In this document: piece after piece, positions 61,017-64,000 of the stretch
How positions within the stretch are numbered: position 1 is the stretch's first letter
How the letters are laid out: each line of letters opens with the position of its first letter
Assembly: GCF_019222765.1 (NCBI RefSeq)
Contig: NZ_CP078145.1
Span: 5,766,001 to 5,830,000, forward strand
DNA: 64,000 bases
Direction of reading: 5' to 3'
From: Nocardia iowensis
GTDB taxonomy: Bacteria > Actinomycetota > Actinomycetes > Mycobacteriales > Mycobacteriaceae
The notes under the pieces: generated by a model
What the model was told of the DNA's origin: nothing
Seen by the model: only the letters and a program-made list of their open reading frames with translations
The model's database searches: none
Position numbers and translations under genes: made by a program

Positions 61017-61077
61017 CGAGGAATCCTAAGCCCCGGCGTGTCGCGGGCGTGTCTGGGTGGCGCCGCCGCCCGTCGGT

Positions 61078-61200
61078 CAGCGAGCGGGACATGAAGAGGG
61101 CAAACATCGAGTAGCGCCTCCAGCATGTCCCGGCCGGCACACCGCGACAGCGAACGGGACATGACGGCGGCGAACGTTGAGTGGCGGCTTCGTCATGTCC
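61078..61200. repeat. Two diverged 53-bp hairpin repeats upstream of ureF
   Basis: Two units 70 bases apart (starting 61078 and 61148) share the GGGACATGA...CATGTCC framework. Each forms a hairpin: 9 bp (61085-61093 with 61124-61132) and 10 bp (61157-61166 with 61191-61200). They fill the space between ureF and the SDR gene, where ureABC would be expected. Confidence 0.7.
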
Positions 61201-61215
61201 TGCGCGGCGGCGCGG

Positions 61216-62085
61216 TCAGCGGCGGAAGGCGCGTTCGAAGAAGCGCTGGACCTGGTTGCGGGTGAGGTCGGTCCAGGCTTGGACGGGGGCCGACCACCAT
61301 GGTGCGATTTCGCGGGGCTTGGCGGTCACCGCGTGGCAGACCAGATCCGAGGCTTCGTCGACGGTGAGGCCGGGGACGCGACTGAAGTCGGTGGGCGCGC
61401 TCATTCTGGTGTGCACCAGCGGCATGTAGATGGAGGTGGTGGTGACACCGTCGCCGGAGACCTCCGCGGCGACGCTGCGTAGCCAGACGTCGAAGGCCGA
61501 CTTCGACGCGCCGTAGGCAGCCCACTGCGGGGCGGGCGGCATGAGCACACCCCAGGTCGAGATGTTGACGATGTGGCCCTGTTTGCGTTCGCGCATATCC
61601 GGCAGCAGGGTGAGCAACAGGCGCACGGGGCCGAGATAGTTGATGTCGATGGTGCGGGTGAAATCGTGGAAGCGGTCGTAGGACTTGCTGATCGAACGGC
61701 GAATCGACTTGCCCGCGTTGTTGATCACCACATCGAGGTGGCCGTGCTCCGCCAGGAGTTGCCGACCGAGCCGTTCGACGGCGTCCATGTCGGTGAGGTC
61801 GGTGGGATAGACGTGCGCGGTGCCACCGTCGGCCTCGATCTCGACGGCGACCTGGTGCAGGTCTTCGGCGGAGCGGGCGACGAGCAGCACGATCGCACCC
61901 GCCGCGCCGAGCTTGCGGGCGCTGGCCTTGCCGATGCCGTGCGATGCGCCGGTGACCAGGACGACCTTGCCGTCCACGGCCTCGCGCAGCGTCTTTTCGC
62001 GCGGACGTGAGGTCGGATACAGCAGTCGGGTCGCCACTCGTTCGGCGATCGGCCGCCCATTGCTCTGCGCCGGAGGTTGGTTCAC
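61216..62085 (-). CDS. Short-chain dehydrogenase/reductase
   Basis: This 289-residue classical SDR has TGASHGIG, NNAG, a Ser in NISTWG and YGASK. It has an N-terminal extension of about 35 residues and a C-terminal tail (TRNQVQRFFERAF) of the kind found in lipid-modifying reductases of mycolic-acid bacteria. The GTG at 62085 lies next to TAATAA, a possible -10, so the mRNA may be leaderless; an earlier GTG at 62145 is open. It is not obviously linked to the urease genes downstream. Confidence 0.83.
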   Translation of the reverse strand: MNQPPAQSNGRPIAERVATRLLYPTSRPREKTLREAVDGKVVLVTGASHGIGKASARKLGAAGAIVLLVARSAEDLHQVAVEIEADGGTAHVYPTDLTDMDAVERLGRQLLAEHGHLDVVINNAGKSIRRSISKSYDRFHDFTRTIDINYLGPVRLLLTLLPDMRERKQGHIVNISTWGVLMPPAPQWAAYGASKSAFDVWLRSVAAEVSGDGVTTTSIYMPLVHTRMSAPTDFSRVPGLTVDEASDLVCHAVTAKPREIAPWWSAPVQAWTDLTRNQVQRFFERAFRR

Positions 62086-62185
62086 CCTTCCGACTTTATT
62101 AGCAGAGTGCCAATTTGACTCGTGGTATTCCGGGCGCGTGATCACCGACGGCCTCGCGAAGGGGCCGCCGGTGATCAGGGCGCGC

Positions 62186-63688
62186 CTAGTGACCGGCGCC
62201 CGGGTTCACCTGAATGTGCCGAGGCGAGGCGAATCGCGCGATCATCGCCATCGCGATCAGCACTGTGGCACCGACCGCGGTCGCGATATGCATGCCCGAG
62301 ACGAAGGATTCGCGCGCCGACTCGATCACCGCCGCGTTCCCGTCGGCCTGCTGGATGGTCTCCCCCAGCGTCGACGCGTAGTCGCCGCCGGACCGGAAGA
62401 CCAGTGCGGCAAGCGATCCCAGCAATGCAAGGCCGAGCGCGTTGCCGAGCTCGAAGCTGGTCTCCGAGATACCGACCGCCGAACCGGCGCGCTCCGGCGG
62501 CACCGAGGACACCGCGACATCCGACACCAGCGTGAAGGCCAGGCCGTAACCGACTCCGGCGATGGTGGACCCGACCAGGTACCACCAGAGCCCACTGTGC
62601 ACGCCCACCCCGAACAACATGAGATTGCCGACGGCCGAAGCGGTCAACGCGAAGACAAAGGTGTTGCGCGCCCCGAAGCGGTGACCGACTCGCGCGCCGC
62701 TCATCGAGAAGATGAACACCGCGACCGCCATCGGAATGCCGAGCACCGCCGCGGCGAGCGGATCGCGTCCGGTGACCGACTGCAAGTAGATGCTGGTCAG
62801 GTAGCTCAGCGCCGCCAGCGACATCATGCCGACGAGGCTGGACCCGATGGCCACCGAGAATCCGGCGCGGGTGAACAGCCGCAGATCGAGCAGCGGCTCG
62901 GCGAGCTGGCGCTGCCTGCGCACGAAGACGGTCAGCAGCACCACACCGATCAGCGCGATGATGATCGACTCGGCGTCGATCCCTTCGGCCGCGGCGTGTT
63001 TGATCCCGTACACCAGCGGCAGGATGCCGCCGATGGACAGCGCGACGCTCGGCAGATCCAGCGGTCCGTGCACGCCGGCCCGGTGCTCGGGCAGCACGAA
63101 CGGACCGAAGGCGAGCAGGATCAGCAGCACCGGGATGTTGATGAGAAACACCGAGCCCCACCAGAAGTGGTGCAGCAGGACGCCACCGATGATCGGGCCG
63201 ACCGCCGAGCCGCCGGCGAAGAACGCGGTCCACACGCCGATGGCGGCGGCCCGTTCGCGGGCGTCGGGGAACAGGGTGGAGATCAACGCGAGGCTGGACG
63301 GCAACAGGGTCGCACCGCCGACGCCCATCAGCGCACGCGCGATGATGAGCACCGCGGGGCTCGGCGCGAAGGCGGCGACAATCGACGCGATGCCGAAGAT
63401 CGCGGCGCCGGCGAGCAGGATGTTGCGCCGACCGATCCGGTCACCGAGGTTGCCCATGGTGATCAGCAGGCCGGCGATCAGGAAACCGTAGATGTCGAGG
63501 ATCCACAGCTGCTGCGCGGCCGACGGATCGAGGTCGAGGGTGAGCGTCGGCATCGCCAGGAACAGCACCGAGATGTCCATCGACACCAGCAGCACCGGGA
63601 GCAGCAGCACCGCAAGGCCGAGCCAGGCACGGCGCGAGCCGACAGCGGGCGCCGCCGGTGTGGCCCGCGTGGCCTCAACGTCTGTCAT
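62186..63688 (-). CDS. MFS drug exporter, DHA2/EmrB-QacA type (14 TM)
   Basis: This 500-residue, 14-helix major facilitator is a proton-coupled efflux pump type. It shows helix 1 LLPVLLVSMDISVLFLAMP, motif A GNLGDRIGRRNILL, helix 4 RALMGVGGATLLPSSLAL and motif C in AGGSAVGPIIGGVLL. The substrate cannot be predicted. The ATG at 63688 has GAGG about nine bases upstream. It is divergent from a TetR gene, with two palindromes between them, a classic repressor-pump pair. Confidence 0.92.
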   Translation of the reverse strand: MTDVEATRATPAAPAVGSRRAWLGLAVLLLPVLLVSMDISVLFLAMPTLTLDLDPSAAQQLWILDIYGFLIAGLLITMGNLGDRIGRRNILLAGAAIFGIASIVAAFAPSPAVLIIARALMGVGGATLLPSSLALISTLFPDARERAAAIGVWTAFFAGGSAVGPIIGGVLLHHFWWGSVFLINIPVLLILLAFGPFVLPEHRAGVHGPLDLPSVALSIGGILPLVYGIKHAAAEGIDAESIIIALIGVVLLTVFVRRQRQLAEPLLDLRLFTRAGFSVAIGSSLVGMMSLAALSYLTSIYLQSVTGRDPLAAAVLGIPMAVAVFIFSMSGARVGHRFGARNTFVFALTASAVGNLMLFGVGVHSGLWWYLVGSTIAGVGYGLAFTLVSDVAVSSVPPERAGSAVGISETSFELGNALGLALLGSLAALVFRSGGDYASTLGETIQQADGNAAVIESARESFVSGMHIATAVGATVLIAMAMIARFASPRHIQVNPGAGH

Positions 63689-63710
63689 CCTGAAATTTCC
63701 TCTCCATCTC

Positions 63711-63745
63711 GCGTACGCCGTACGCACAACTGGAGTACAGTGTAC
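63711..63745. promoter_or_regulatory. TetR operators between the MFS pump and TetR genes
   Basis: Two sites share the GTAC/TACGC half-site. GCGTAC-GCC-GTACGC (63711-63725) has perfect 6-bp arms, and GTACA-G-TGTAC (63735-63745) is an 11-bp palindrome. They lie 23-57 bases upstream of the pump gene and before the TetR start. Confidence 0.7.
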
Positions 63746-63779
63746 GCAAGCTCCCCCGGAAGTGAAAGTGAGTCATGGG

Positions 63780-64000
63780 ATGACTGAGCTCAAGCTCAAC
63801 CGAGCCGCCATCATCGACACCGCGATAGCGCTTGCCGACGAGGAGGGTCTCGATGCGTTGTCGATGCGGCGGATCGCGGACAAGATGGGCGTCGGCGCGA
63901 TGTCGCTGTACCGGCACGTCGCGAACAAGGACGAACTGCTCGCCGCGATGACCGACGAGGTGGCGCGGCGCAATCCCTACCCGTCGGCGGAGGGTCAGCA
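63780..64000 (+). CDS. TetR-family regulator (partial, cut by window end)
   Basis: The visible 73 codons encode a TetR N-terminus. A short leader MTELKLNRAA is followed by helix-turn-helix LSMRRIADKMGVGAMSLYRHVANKDELL. The spelling MGVGAMSLYRHV is typical of the TetR(C)-type subgroup that controls drug pumps. The ATG at 63780 is used because the ATG five bases upstream meets a stop at once. It is divergent from the 14-TM exporter, which it probably represses through the palindromes at 63711-63745. Confidence 0.88.
   Translation, partial: MTELKLNRAAIIDTAIALADEEGLDALSMRRIADKMGVGAMSLYRHVANKDELLAAMTDEVARRNPYPSAEGQ

Overview
The window is high-GC DNA from a mycolic-acid actinomycete, most likely a Nocardia. 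The evidence is dense GTG/TTG starts, many 4-base ATGA/GTGA gene overlaps, F420-dependent LLM oxidoreductases, an MmpL-type lipid transporter beside a PapA-like acyltransferase, an antigen-85-like esterase, an EthA-like monooxygenase, a short RecBCD set, and above all a nocardiolactone-type (nltABCD) beta-lactone cluster. This is inference from gene content; no rRNA is present to fix the species. No tRNA, rRNA, CRISPR array or insertion sequence was seen.

Layout. 1-8.6 kb: housekeeping and accessory genes (STAS protein, two F420 oxidoreductases, a cyclodeaminase-domain protein, an L,D-transpeptidase behind a strongly structured leader, an alpha/beta hydrolase, an ABC exporter divergent from a MarR gene over a long palindrome). 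8.6-14.5 kb: a leftward catabolic operon (enolase-superfamily dehydratase, aldehyde dehydrogenase, two-subunit ThDP decarboxylase, GntR regulator, MFS importer) with related palindromes at two promoters. 14.7-25.3 kb: folD, a YdcF protein, a PrmC-like methyltransferase, an SDR/aldehyde dehydrogenase pair with a TetR operator, a reductase/EXXH-protein pair divergent from another TetR gene, and an EthA-like monooxygenase.

25.8-34.2 kb: a rightward, translationally coupled operon encoding a heterodimeric OleA-like thiolase (NltA/NltB), a beta-lactone synthetase (NltC), a small membrane protein, an OleD-like reductase (NltD), a PapA-like acyltransferase and an MMPL exporter. The proposed flow is: two fatty acyl chains are condensed, reduced, closed to a beta-lactone, possibly acylated, then exported.

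34.3-41 kb: a thioredoxin-reductase-like flavoprotein facing an XRE-cupin regulator, a nucleotidyltransferase, a P450/3Fe-4S ferredoxin pair downstream of a TetR gene with a clear operator, an antigen-85-like esterase and a cold shock protein. 41.1-52.8 kb: a DNA repair island. An ECF sigma factor heads an operon with Ogt, a 2OG-Fe(II) oxygenase and a stand-alone Ada zinc domain; a second ogt follows, and it has the same bipartite promoter (identical elements, identical 13-base spacing) as the sigma gene. recC, recB and recD lie directly upstream.

53-64 kb: a class-A beta-lactamase-fold protein, a second P450, a type II NADH dehydrogenase whose N-terminus is a duplicated 17-codon repeat related to the N-terminus of the PapA-like protein, a secreted protein, urease accessory genes ureF-ureG-ureD without adjacent ureABC, an SDR, and a 14-TM drug exporter divergent from a TetR gene cut by the window edge.
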